Origin: Chryseobacterium gleum
GTDB lineage: Bacteria > Bacteroidota > Bacteroidia > Flavobacteriales_D > Crocinitomicaceae
Assembly: GCA_943326315.2 (NCBI GenBank)
Contig: CALPSU020000014.1
Span: 1 to 17,048 of the forward strand
Length of the DNA: 17,048 bases
Direction of reading: 5' to 3'
The translations under genes and the position numbers were made by a program. Under the pieces are notes generated by a model. The model did no database searches. It had not been told where the DNA came from and saw nothing but the letters and a program-made list of their open reading frames with translations. Of this stretch, positions 1 to 9,200 are shown piece by piece. The stretch's first letter is position 1. Each line of letters opens with the position of its first letter.

Positions 1-26
1 AAAAAATATAAATAAAACTTATTTAC

Positions 27-34
27 TACATTTG
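27..34 (+). promoter_or_regulatory. Candidate -7 promoter box (TACATTTG) for the M16 peptidase
   Basis: TACATTTG matches the Bacteroidota housekeeping -7 consensus TAnnTTTG exactly. It lies 21 bases before the ATG at 56, giving a short leader of about 15 bases. No clear -33 TTTG is visible, and only 26 bases of upstream sequence are in the window. The upstream in-frame TTG at 32 sits inside this box, which argues against translation starting there. Confidence 0.5.
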
Positions 35-55
35 AACCTAAATAAAAACTTTAAA

Positions 56-2935
56 ATGAAAATAATTAAAAACACCTGTTTTATTCTATTCTTTTTTATT
101 GGAATAAACTCAAAAGCACAAAACGCACTTAAAGTTCAAAAATTTGTTTTAGACAATGGCTTTACAGTAATTTTAAACCACGATGCGAATGCAAAAGACG
201 TATATGGAGCAGTAGTAGTAAAAGCAGGAAGCAAAAATGATCCTGCAGATGCAACTGGAATGGCTCATTATTTAGAGCACTTATTATTTAAAGGAACCGA
301 AGAATTAGGTTCAACTGATTTTTCGAAAGAAAAACCTTTCATGGATTCCATTATCTTTTATTATGATCTTCTTGGAAAAACAAAAGATGATGTTGAAAGA
401 AAAAAAATACAAATGCTTATCAATAATCAAAGCATTCAACAATCCAAATATGCAAATCCAACAGAATTTGACAAGTTAGTTAAAAGTATTGGTGGAACTG
501 GAATGAATGCTTTTACAGCAAATGACATGACTGTTTACCATAATGAATTCCCTGGAAATCAAATGGAAAAATGGCTTGAACTTTATTCTCACCGCTTTCA
601 AAAACCAGTTTTTCGTTCTTTTCAATCTGAATTAGAAGTTGTTTACGAAGAAAAAAATCGTGGAATGGATAGCCCTTTCAGTAAATTATTTGAAGACATT
701 CATACACAATTATTCAAAACTCATCCATATGGAACACAAAGTACAATTGGAACAACAGAACATTTGAAAAATCCATCTTTAACAAAAATGTATGAATATT
801 TCAACACCTATTATGTTGCAAATAATATGGCTTTAGTTTTATCTGGTAATTTTGAGTTAGATAAAACAATTGCTACTATTAAGGATAAATTTTCAAAATT
901 GAGAAATGCACCAATCCCAACTTTCCCAAACTATCCTCAAAGTAAATTCGAGAAAAAAGAATTAGTAGAAGTAAAATACACACCAATTAAAATTGGATTA
1001 TTAGGATATAAAACGATCAAAAAAGGTGATAATGATGAAATTGGATTAAATATCGTTGCAAGTTTATTGCAAAACCAATCAGAAACTGGCGCATTGAATA
1101 AATTACAGTTGGATGGAAAAATTATGGGTTGTGGCTCTATCCCGTTAAGCTATAACGATGATGGTGCTTTTGTAATTTATTACATTCCAAAATTAGTTGG
1201 TCAATCCTTCGATGAAGCAGAAGCTTTAATATACGAAGCAATTAATAATATTAAAAAAGGTGATTTTTCAGACAAAGACTTACAAATAATCAAACAAGAA
1301 ATTTCACGTCAACGTAAAGAAGGATTAGAAAATATTGAAGACAGAGTTATGAACATGGTTCAAGTTTTTAGTGAAGGATCTACTTGGGAAGAATATCTTA
1401 AACAAACTGAATCAATTGAGAAATTAACAAAAGATGATATTATTCGTATTGCAAATAAGTATTTTACTGACAATCATTTTGTAATGCATTCTTCAACTGG
1501 ATTCCCTAAAAAAGATATATTAGAAAAACCAGGATTTAAACCAGTTGTAAATTCTCAAATTAACGAATCTAGTTACGCGAAAAATTTCCTTGCTTCAGTT
1601 ACAACTTCTGAATCTCCTCGTATTCTTGATTATAATAAGGATGCTCAAACACTTGAGATAAATTCAAGTACTAAATTGTATGTTACTCCAAACTTAATCA
1701 ATGATTTATTTACATTGAAAATTGAAAGAATGGTTGGTACAGATTCAATTAAAAATTTAGACATTGCAGCTGAATTATTCAACTATTTTTATACTAAAGA
1801 TTTATCAAGAGATAAATTAAAAGAAGCTTTTGCATTATTAGGCATAACTTACTATGCACAAGTAAATGATTCACGTTTTTCTGTTTCCTTTAATGGAATT
1901 GAAAGTAATCTTCAAAAAGCATTGCCATTGATTAAATCTTTAATGTATGAGCCAATTGCAGATGAAAAATCTTTGGAAAGTATTATAGAAGGAATTGTTT
2001 CGAACAGAGATTCAGAGAAAAAAGATCCTAGCGCTATGGGTAGAGCTTTATTGGAATACGCGCGTTTTGGTGATAATTCTGAAAATTTAACTCGTTTACC
2101 TATTAAAAAAGTCAAGGAATTAAAAGTAAACAACATTCTTGATGCTTATAAATCTATTTTCAACTATAATTCTACATGGCACTTTGTAGGAACAACTTCA
2201 ACTGATAAAGTAAAAGAGATGTTAGTTTCTTCGTTCCCAAATGAAAATACATCTAGAAAAGTCGTTTTAGCAGACAAGAAAACGAAAGAAATTAAAAAGA
2301 ACATTATCTATATTATAAATGATAAAAATGCTGTTCAAAGTCAAGTGTACTTTTTAGTAAATACTCCTAATTTTTCAGGTAACACTTCTGACAATGTTAA
2401 CGCAGAAGCATTTAATCAATATTTAAGTGATGGTTTTTCTGGGATATTAATGCAAGAAATTAGAGAATATCGTTCATTAGCATATACAACTAGTGGTTCG
2501 TTTATTAATCCAATGCATAAAAATAACCCAGGTGTTTTCTATTCTTACGTTGGTTGTCAGGGTGATAAAACAATTGATGCAGTATCTGTTATGGATAGTA
2601 TTTTATTGAAAATGCCAGAAAAACCAGAAAGAATAGTTATGATTAAATCAGGTTTAATTAATTCAATCTCTTCAAGTTTACCTGATTTCAGATCAATTTC
2701 ATCTCGTATCGAGAGAGGTAGACAAATGGGGTATTCGCAATCTCCATTAATTGAAGAATATAAACTTTATGGTAATTTGTCCTTTAATGATATTGTATCA
2801 TTCTATAAAGCAAATATTCAAAACAGACCAAGAGTTATCACTATTTATGGTAACACAAAAGTAATTGATAAAAAGAAATTATCTAAATATGGTGAAGTAA
2901 TTGAATTAAAAACAAAAAACATACTTGTTGAATAA
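56..2935 (+). CDS. Periplasmic M16 family zinc metallopeptidase (two-domain, pitrilysin-like)
   Basis: A 959-residue secreted zinc peptidase of the insulinase/pitrilysin family, expected to degrade peptides in the periplasm. Residues 1-22 form a signal peptide with a Phe/Ile-rich core ending in SKAQ. The catalytic domain shows the inverted zinc motif HYLEH at residues 71-75 and the downstream E(x6)E pair at about 192 and 199, so zinc ligands and catalytic Glu are all present. A second inactive M16 half follows; its REYRSLAY segment (about residues 804-811) matches the Arg/Tyr pair usual in the C-terminal half of this family. Length fits the family of about 900-960 residues. The reading frame extends upstream to a TTG at 32, but ATG 56 is chosen because it starts a clean signal peptide and the TTG overlaps the promoter box. 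It appears monocistronic and ends just before a strong terminator. The natural substrate cannot be told from sequence. Confidence 0.93.
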   Translation: MKIIKNTCFILFFFIGINSKAQNALKVQKFVLDNGFTVILNHDANAKDVYGAVVVKAGSKNDPADATGMAHYLEHLLFKGTEELGSTDFSKEKPFMDSIIFYYDLLGKTKDDVERKKIQMLINNQSIQQSKYANPTEFDKLVKSIGGTGMNAFTANDMTVYHNEFPGNQMEKWLELYSHRFQKPVFRSFQSELEVVYEEKNRGMDSPFSKLFEDIHTQLFKTHPYGTQSTIGTTEHLKNPSLTKMYEYFNTYYVANNMALVLSGNFELDKTIATIKDKFSKLRNAPIPTFPNYPQSKFEKKELVEVKYTPIKIGLLGYKTIKKGDNDEIGLNIVASLLQNQSETGALNKLQLDGKIMGCGSIPLSYNDDGAFVIYYIPKLVGQSFDEAEALIYEAINNIKKGDFSDKDLQIIKQEISRQRKEGLENIEDRVMNMVQVFSEGSTWEEYLKQTESIEKLTKDDIIRIANKYFTDNHFVMHSSTGFPKKDILEKPGFKPVVNSQINESSYAKNFLASVTTSESPRILDYNKDAQTLEINSSTKLYVTPNLINDLFTLKIERMVGTDSIKNLDIAAELFNYFYTKDLSRDKLKEAFALLGITYYAQVNDSRFSVSFNGIESNLQKALPLIKSLMYEPIADEKSLESIIEGIVSNRDSEKKDPSAMGRALLEYARFGDNSENLTRLPIKKVKELKVNNILDAYKSIFNYNSTWHFVGTTSTDKVKEMLVSSFPNENTSRKVVLADKKTKEIKKNIIYIINDKNAVQSQVYFLVNTPNFSGNTSDNVNAEAFNQYLSDGFSGILMQEIREYRSLAYTTSGSFINPMHKNNPGVFYSYVGCQGDKTIDAVSVMDSILLKMPEKPERIVMIKSGLINSISSSLPDFRSISSRIERGRQMGYSQSPLIEEYKLYGNLSFNDIVSFYKANIQNRPRVITIYGNTKVIDKKKLSKYGEVIELKTKNILVE

Positions 2936-2959
2936 GACTCTTTTATGAACAAATAAGCA

Positions 2960-2991
2960 GGGTGAAACTAGATTAGTTTCACCCTTTTTTT
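2960..2991 (+). terminator. Intrinsic terminator after the M16 peptidase gene
   Basis: A perfect 11-bp stem (GGGTGAAACTA, 2960-2970, with TAGTTTCACCC, 2974-2984) closes on a 3-base loop and runs straight into seven T residues. It begins 24 bases after the stop codon and isolates the peptidase gene from the efflux operon. Confidence 0.93.
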
Positions 2992-3004
2992 ATTTGAATT
3001 TCGA

Positions 3005-3030
3005 AAAAATAGTTAAACTAAACTATTTTT
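3005..3030. repeat. Perfect 10-bp inverted repeat with 6-base spacer
   Basis: AAAAATAGTT at 3005-3014 is mirrored by AACTATTTTT at 3021-3030 around the spacer AAACTA. The arm ends in a run of T on either strand, so it could act as a weak bidirectional terminator or as a protein-binding site in the tetR upstream region. Its low GC content makes a strong hairpin unlikely. The function is unproven. Confidence 0.5.
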
Positions 3031-3072
3031 ACAATTCACCTTTATTAATCTACAATTCACCTATTTAATCAT
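3031..3072. repeat. Two 21-bp-phased direct repeats upstream of tetR
   Basis: ACAATTCACCT occurs at 3031-3041 and again at 3052-3062. The copies start exactly 21 bases apart and are followed by related AT-rich tails (TTATTAATC and ATTTAATC). The spacing is two helical turns, which would place bound proteins on the same DNA face. They lie about 75-115 bases upstream of the tetR -7 box. A regulatory role is inferred from position and phasing only. Confidence 0.45.
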
Positions 3073-3119
3073 CTGTATCATTAGACTATATTAATACTTT
3101 TACAAAAAAAAATATAAAA

Positions 3120-3137
3120 TTTAAACAAGCGTTTAAA
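3120..3137. promoter_or_regulatory. Candidate TetR operator palindrome
   Basis: TTTAAAC (3120-3126) and GTTTAAA (3131-3137) form a perfect 7-bp inverted repeat around AAGC. The outer flanks at 3117-3118 and 3139-3140 also pair after one mismatch. It occupies the interval just upstream of the -7 box of tetR, where a bound dimer would block RNA polymerase. TetR-family repressors commonly bind such palindromes in front of their own genes. That this TetR binds here is inference. Confidence 0.55.
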
Positions 3138-3144
3138 ATTATAC

Positions 3145-3152
3145 TATTTTTG
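3145..3152 (+). promoter_or_regulatory. Candidate -7 promoter box (TATTTTTG) for the tetR-efflux operon
   Basis: TATTTTTG matches TAnnTTTG exactly and ends 16 bases before the tetR start codon, implying a leader of only about 10 bases. The expected -33 region falls on the left arm of the palindrome at 3120-3137, with no exact TTTG there. It is the only exact -7 match in the 233-base gap after the M16 gene. Confidence 0.5.
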
Positions 3153-3168
3153 AGCTGAAAAAAAGAAT

Positions 3169-3780
3169 ATGGAACGAGATCTTTCGAAAGAAGTTAAAAT
3201 AAAGGAAGTTGCAAAACGTATATTTATCTCGAAAGGATTTAACGGTTGTACTTCTCGAGAAATTGCAAAAGAAGCAGGTATGAATGTTGCACTTGTAAAT
3301 TATTATTTTAAAAGCAAAGGCCATTTATTCGAATTAGTGATAAGTTCTGTTTTGAAAGATTTTACAATATCCTTAATTGATGTTTTTAAAAGCAATATGT
3401 CCTTAGTGAATAAGGTGAAAATATTAATTGAAAAAGAATATGAGTTTTTAAACAATCATCCAGAAATACCAAACTTTATTATCAACGAACTAGGTAAAAA
3501 AGATAAATCATTTTTTGATCGATTGGATATTGCAACAGAAGTTCATCAAACAAATATATTTCTAGAAGTTGAAAAAGCACAAGAAAATGGAGAAATGAGA
3601 AAAATTGATCTCGTAAGTTTAATGTTACTAATAATGTCTAACTGCCATTTTCCATTTATGGCAAAACCAATGATTCAAACTATTAATTCTTTAGAAAATC
3701 ACGAATATAAAGACCATTTAATGATTCATAAACAACATGTTACAGAAATGATAATTAATTACTTATTCCTAACAAAATAA
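3169..3780 (+). CDS. TetR/AcrR family transcriptional repressor of the efflux operon
   Basis: A 203-residue one-component regulator. Residues about 8-54 form the TetR N-terminal DNA-binding domain, with the recognisable run GCTSREIAKEAGMNVALVN and then YYFKSKGHLFELV, which is the classic end of the TetR helix-turn-helix. The rest (about 60-203) is a helical ligand-binding and dimerisation domain of normal length; its ligand cannot be predicted. The start at ATG 3169 leaves the usual short N-terminal arm before the HTH. It is the first gene of the operon, 28 bases before the outer-membrane channel gene, so repressor and pump are probably co-transcribed and autoregulated through the palindrome at 3120-3137. 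Assignment to the family is secure; the role as local repressor of the pump is inferred from context. Confidence 0.92.
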   Translation: MERDLSKEVKIKEVAKRIFISKGFNGCTSREIAKEAGMNVALVNYYFKSKGHLFELVISSVLKDFTISLIDVFKSNMSLVNKVKILIEKEYEFLNNHPEIPNFIINELGKKDKSFFDRLDIATEVHQTNIFLEVEKAQENGEMRKIDLVSLMLLIMSNCHFPFMAKPMIQTINSLENHEYKDHLMIHKQHVTEMIINYLFLTK

Positions 3781-3808
3781 ATATAATACAAATTTAAAAT
3801 GAATAAAA

Positions 3809-5122
3809 ATGAATATAAAAGAAAGTAAAAAAATAGGATTCCTATTTATTCTGACATTTATAGGTTTTCAAAGTTTTAGTCAATCTCTTGACTTAGAAAC
3901 TTGTCTAAAAATGGCTGATACTGCAAACCTAACAAATCGAAATTCGAAGTTAGAAATAGAAATAAGCAAAAAACAAATTGCAGCTTCCAAAGCTTCCCTT
4001 TTGCCGAAAGTCTCCTATTCTGGAGATTACCGTTATTACGCAACAATACCGGGTTCTCTTTTTCCTGCTCAATTTTCTGGAGGCGCACCAGGAACATATA
4101 CTGTTGTTCAATTTGGAGTTCCTTACAATTTTGGGAATACTGTACAATTGAATCAAACAATTTATAATCCACAAATTAATTCTGCTTTAAGTTCATTAAA
4201 AGTAAATCAAAAAATCGTTGAACTTCAAAGTCAATTGACTGGTCAAAATACACAATATCAAGTATATCAAACATTTTTTAATCTTCAAGCGATTAATAAG
4301 CAATTAGATTATATTGAAAGTAATTTATCAAATACAGACAAACTAATAAAAAATATAAATGCTTTAGTTAGTCAAAAAATGATTCTTTCAATTGAAGAAG
4401 ATAAATTAAATGTGAATCGATTAAATTTGGTTAATCAACAACAAAAATTAAACGCTACAAAAAGTCAATTGGAATATTATCTATGTATTCTAACAGGTAT
4501 GAATCCTGAAAGTAAAATAGAATTGGTGAGTGATGGATTAATAGAGAAGTCTATTCTAATTGATAACAAAGAAAATCATAACACCGAAATTGACATTGTA
4601 AATGCTCAAAAAGAATTAAACATCTTAGAGAAAAATGGAACTAAAATGGCCTATTTACCAACTTTTTCATTTTACGCAGCATATAATTATAGTTACAATA
4701 TTAGACCAGAAACAAATTTCACAAAAGGAATTAATTCATCTTTTTTAGGAATTAGAATTGATTGGACATTGTTTGATGGTTTTGAAAAAATGAATAAATC
4801 TAAAGCTAATCGGATTAATGCCGATAAATTAAAAAATCAATTAGAATTAACTGAGCAGCAATTAGCACTTGCTACGAATAACGCTAAAAAACAAGTTGAA
4901 ATTCAAATAAATTCATTATTAATATCAAAAGAACAATTGAATTTATCTGAAAAAATTTACAAACAAGTTGAGACTTCTTTTAATGCTGGAATAACTTCCT
5001 CAAACGATTTAATAAAAGCTGAAAACGATTTAAATCAATCGCAAACAAATGTAATATCATCGTATGTTCAACTTCGTCAAGCTGAACTAGACTATTTAAA
5101 ATCTACTGGTAATTTAAAATAA
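3809..5122 (+). CDS. TolC-like outer-membrane efflux channel (OEP family)
   Basis: A 437-residue outer-membrane factor that would provide the exit duct of the tripartite pump. Residues 1-25 are a signal peptide ending in FQSFSQ, and the mature protein starts with SLDLETCLKMA, the typical first helix of the outer membrane efflux protein family. Two copies of the long-helix and beta-strand pattern are visible: the first half contains IAASKASLLPKVSYSGDY, the second NAKKQVEIQINSLLISKEQL with QVETSFNAGITSSNDLIKAE near the C-terminus, a hallmark of OEP proteins. Length is normal. The start is ATG 3809; the ATG ten bases upstream at 3799 is in another frame and stops after nine codons, at 3828. It is followed after only 6 bases by the adaptor gene, indicating translational coupling. 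Substrate specificity is unknown. Confidence 0.92.
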   Translation: MNIKESKKIGFLFILTFIGFQSFSQSLDLETCLKMADTANLTNRNSKLEIEISKKQIAASKASLLPKVSYSGDYRYYATIPGSLFPAQFSGGAPGTYTVVQFGVPYNFGNTVQLNQTIYNPQINSALSSLKVNQKIVELQSQLTGQNTQYQVYQTFFNLQAINKQLDYIESNLSNTDKLIKNINALVSQKMILSIEEDKLNVNRLNLVNQQQKLNATKSQLEYYLCILTGMNPESKIELVSDGLIEKSILIDNKENHNTEIDIVNAQKELNILEKNGTKMAYLPTFSFYAAYNYSYNIRPETNFTKGINSSFLGIRIDWTLFDGFEKMNKSKANRINADKLKNQLELTEQQLALATNNAKKQVEIQINSLLISKEQLNLSEKIYKQVETSFNAGITSSNDLIKAENDLNQSQTNVISSYVQLRQAELDYLKSTGNLK

Positions 5123-5128
5123 AAAATC

Positions 5129-6184
5129 ATGAACAAAAGAGTAATCACAATTATTGGATTTTCAATTATACTTATTATTGTTGGAGCAATTAAATTGAAA
5201 TCAAACAAAGAAAAAATTACAAAAAAGCTATACATACATGATAACACAACAGCTATCCTTGTAGAAGTTAAAAAACCTAGTTTTCATTCTTTTGAAAATT
5301 CATTTTCGTTTTTAGGAACATTCGATCCATTCAGACAAAATATTATTGGTTCTGATGGATCAGGAAAAATTATTCGTCTTGGATTTCAAGAAGGTGATAA
5401 AATTTCTGAAGGACAATTTTTAGTAAAATTAGACGATGAAATGCTATCTATTCAATTAGAAAATGCTGAAATAAATGTAGAAGGTCAAAAAAATGACGAC
5501 AATAGAAATTCAAATTTAATCAAAGAAAATGTTATTTCTGGTGTTCAAAATGAAAAAACTAAACTCGCTTTAAAATCGGCTGAAACTCAAGTAAGACAAA
5601 TTAAAAAACAATTAAAAAACTCAAGTCTTTCTGCACCATTTTCAGGTATTGTAACTAGAAAAATGGTTGATTTAGGAAGTGTAGTAAGTGTTGGAGGACC
5701 AATTCTTGAATTAACAGATATTTCTTCTTTAAAATTAAATATTTCTGTACCTGAAAGAGATATATTAAAATTCAAAATTGGACAACAAGTTAATGTTAAT
5801 GTAGATGTATATGACAACAAATCATTTACAGGAAAAATTTCGAATATTAGTATCAAAGCAGATGCTAGTCATAACTTCAAAGTTGAAGTATTGATTAAAA
5901 ACAATTCTGAATTTCCTATTATGGCAGGAATGTATGGTTCTGTTAAGCTAGAAAACTCTAAAACAATCAATGCGCTATCCGTTCCAAGAAAAGCACTTAT
6001 TGGATCGTCCAAATTACCAAAAGTTTACATTGTAAAAAATGGTCAAGCAAAATTAACTTCATTTACAGCAGGAACAAGTGATGGAGAATTTATTGAAGTA
6101 ATTAATGGCATCTCTAAAAATGATGTAGTTATCGTAAAAGGTCAGATCAATATTCAGAATAATTCAAATGTTATCCTAAAATAA
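5129..6184 (+). CDS. RND efflux periplasmic adaptor (membrane fusion protein, HlyD/AcrA-like)
   Basis: A 351-residue adaptor linking the inner-membrane pump to the outer-membrane channel. Residues about 4-22 are a single hydrophobic segment (VITIIGFSIILIIVGAI) with no lipobox Cys, so it is probably anchored by an uncleaved N-terminal helix rather than as a lipoprotein. The lipoyl half-motifs are clear: GKIIRLGFQEGDKISEGQFL at about 79-98 and LSAPFSGIVTRKMVDLGSVV at about 167-186. Between them is a short helical hairpin (about 105-165). Beta-barrel and membrane-proximal domains follow, with the segment GMYGSVKL and the C-terminal pattern GISKNDVVIVKGQ typical of RND adaptors. Length is in the usual 350-400 range. 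It sits between channel and pump genes with gaps of 6 and 26 bases. Confidence 0.92.
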   Translation: MNKRVITIIGFSIILIIVGAIKLKSNKEKITKKLYIHDNTTAILVEVKKPSFHSFENSFSFLGTFDPFRQNIIGSDGSGKIIRLGFQEGDKISEGQFLVKLDDEMLSIQLENAEINVEGQKNDDNRNSNLIKENVISGVQNEKTKLALKSAETQVRQIKKQLKNSSLSAPFSGIVTRKMVDLGSVVSVGGPILELTDISSLKLNISVPERDILKFKIGQQVNVNVDVYDNKSFTGKISNISIKADASHNFKVEVLIKNNSEFPIMAGMYGSVKLENSKTINALSVPRKALIGSSKLPKVYIVKNGQAKLTSFTAGTSDGEFIEVINGISKNDVVIVKGQINIQNNSNVILK

Positions 6185-6210
6185 TTCAAAGAAATTAAAC
6201 ATTCATAATT

Positions 6211-9200
6211 ATGACAATTACAGAATTAGCTATAAAAAGGCCTTCCTTAATAATAGTAATATTTACTATTCTTATCGGAGGAGGATTATTGAGTTATAAA
6301 CAACTCAGCTATCAATTATTACCAGATTTTGCTCCACCAATTTTAACTGTAACAACTCCATACCCAGGAGCATCACCTTCCATTGTTGAATCGCAAGTTT
6401 CAGAACCTATGGAAGATGCTTTAAGTGGTTTAGAAAACATAAATGAAGTAACTTCTTTTTCATTAGAAAATGCTTCCTTAGTACTTCTAGAATTTAACCA
6501 TTCTGTTGATTTAGAGACGGCGATGCAAGATGCACAACGAAAAATTGAAAGTATCAAAAGGACATTACCCTCAGGATCTGAAACTCCTGTAATTTCTAAA
6601 ATGGAACCAAATGCAACGCCTGTACTTCAAGTTAGTGCAACCTGTAAAAACTTAGAAGATCGTGCATTTTATGAAATGATGAAAGAAGAAATTCTTCCTT
6701 TGTTAAAACAAACAAAAGGTGTTGCTGAAATAACAGTTTTAGGTGGTGAAAGACGTGAAATAAGAGTTAACATTGATAAAGAAAAAGCGAAATTATCAGG
6801 ACTATCATTAGCAAGTATTAATCAAGCTATTTCTTCCGCAAATATCGAATTTCCAACAGGAAAAGTGAAAGATATTGATGAACAAATGACAGTTAGGTTA
6901 GCAGGTAAATACCAATCTATAGAAGATTTACAAAATCTTACCCTTATTGCGAATGGTTCTTCAACAGTTCGTTTAAAAGATGTAGCAGATGTATTTGACG
7001 GAACTTCTGATCAATTAACAGTTAGTAGATATAATGGTATCAATGGAATCGGACTTAGAATCAAGAAGCAATCGGATGCTAATGCTGTTGATATGTCAAA
7101 ATTATCTCGAGAAAAATTTAAATTTTTAGAAGAGAAATTTAAAAAAGAAGGTTTAAAATTTGTAGTTGCAACAGATACTTCTCTGCCAACAATAGAAGCT
7201 GTTAATGCTGTTTTTCATGATTTAGAATTAGCTGTTTTCCTTGTTGCTGCTGTGATGTTACTTTTCTTACACAGTATAAGAAACGCTCTAATTGTATTAG
7301 TTTCAATTCCAACATCTTTAATAACTACGTTCATAGCAATGTACTTATTAGGATACACATTAAACTTAATGACCTTACTAGCAATGTCATTAGTTATTGG
7401 GATTTTAGTGGATGACTCAATCGTTGTTCTAGAAAACATATATCGACATCTTAAAATGGGTAAATCTAGTAGACAAGCCGCATTGGATGGAAGGAATGAA
7501 ATAGGGTTTACAGCTCTTGCCATTACTATGGTGGATGTCGTGGTATTTATGCCTGTTGTTTTTGTTCAAGGTACTATTTCAGATATTTTACAACAATTTT
7601 CTATCGTAGTAGTAATTTCTACTTTGATGTCATTATTTGTTTGTTTTACATTAACTCCTTGGTTGGCATCTCGTTTTGCAAAAGAAACTGTTCTTAAAAA
7701 ATCAAATCCTATTCATGTATTTTTAATGTGGTTTGAAAGACGAATCACAATTTTTACGGATCAATATGTGAAATTAGTTGGATGGTCTTTAAAGCATAAA
7801 ATTATTTCAATTGTAGGTATTTTAATAATCTTTTTTGGTTCAATGGCAACTATGAAATTAGGAATTGTTGGTCAAGAATTCGTATCTCAAGGTGATCAAG
7901 GAAAGTTTACTGTTAAATTAAAATACGATAAAAGTATTCCATTTGCCGAAAACAATGCCACTACGTATGCTATTGAGCAGCTTATTTTAGCTCAAAAAGA
8001 AGTGAAATTAGTTTTCTCTAATGTTGGTGGACCAAGTGCTGGTATGGGAGCTGCATCTTTTGGAAATGAATCTAGATCTGAGATGGTTGTTAAACTTAAA
8101 GATCATGTTCAAGATACGTTTCCAACTGCTATTTACATGACGGAAATTCGTAAGAAAATAGAAAATAAATTTCCTGGTATTGAAGTTAAGGCTATCAATA
8201 TTGGAATGGTAGAATCAGAAGAAGCGCCGATTGAAATTTTCTTATCTAGTAATAATAAAGACCTTTTAATGGATGAAGCTAGAAGGTTGAAAAAAGCAAT
8301 ACTTAATATCCCAGGCGCAAAAGACCCTACAATTTCAACAGACGACGTTACTCCAGAAATTAGAGTAGAATTAGATCGAGAAAAAATGGGCCAATTAGGA
8401 TTACCGATTGCGATGGTAGGGATGCAACTTCAAAATGCTTTGACAGGAAATACTGATTCTAATTTTGAAGACCAAGACAATGAATATGACATACGAATAA
8501 TGATGGATCAAAGTGATCGAAAAAATGTAGATGACATTAAAAACATGAGTTTCTCAACTACAAAAGGAAATGTCGTAGAATTAAAAGAATTCGCAAATAT
8601 TTCAATTGGAAATGGATTCTCTTCATTGGAAAGAAAAAACAGATTAAGTTCAACAACAATTAGAGCGTATATTTTAGGTTCAGCTGCAGGAACAGTTGCG
8701 AAAGAAATCGAAGACTATTTAAAAGTTGAACCTTTAGATGAAAATGTTCGTCTGACATGGGGTGGTGAAGTAAAAAGATCTAAAGAAGGAATGGGAGCAA
8801 TGGGTTCTGCTATGCTTATCGGAGTGATCCTTGTTTACCTTATTATGGTTGCATTATACGATAATTTTGTATATCCTTTAGTTGTATTGGCATCGATATT
8901 TGTTGCCTTAATTGGAGCAATTCTAGCTTTAAATTTCTCCTCTTCAAATATCGGAATATTCACTATGTTGGGAATGATTATGCTTTTAGGTTTAGTTGCT
9001 AAAAACGCCATATTAATTGTAGATTTTACAAATCATTTAAAGGCTGAAGGTAAAACAACCTACATGGCTCTTCTTGAATCTGTTCGAGAACGTATGAGAC
9101 CAATTTTAATGACTACAATTGCAATGGTTTTTGGTATGATTCCTATTGCAATTGCAAAAGGTTCAGGTGCTGAATGGAAAAATGGATTAGCCTGGGTTTT

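Noticed and set aside
3799..3828. A nine-codon open frame overlapping the start of the TolC-like gene
   Set aside because: It has no ribosome-binding site and no regulatory features such as repeated rare or amino-acid-specific codons; chance ATG in an AT-rich gap is enough.
3876..4174. Overlapping minus-strand open frames of 98 and 74 codons opposite the TolC-like gene
   Set aside because: The plus frame encodes a complete outer-membrane efflux protein; the reverse frames have no family features and no start context.
7215..7523. A 102-codon minus-strand open frame opposite the RND pump
   Set aside because: It sits opposite conserved membrane helices of the pump, whose hydrophobic codons often leave the complement open; nothing supports a gene.
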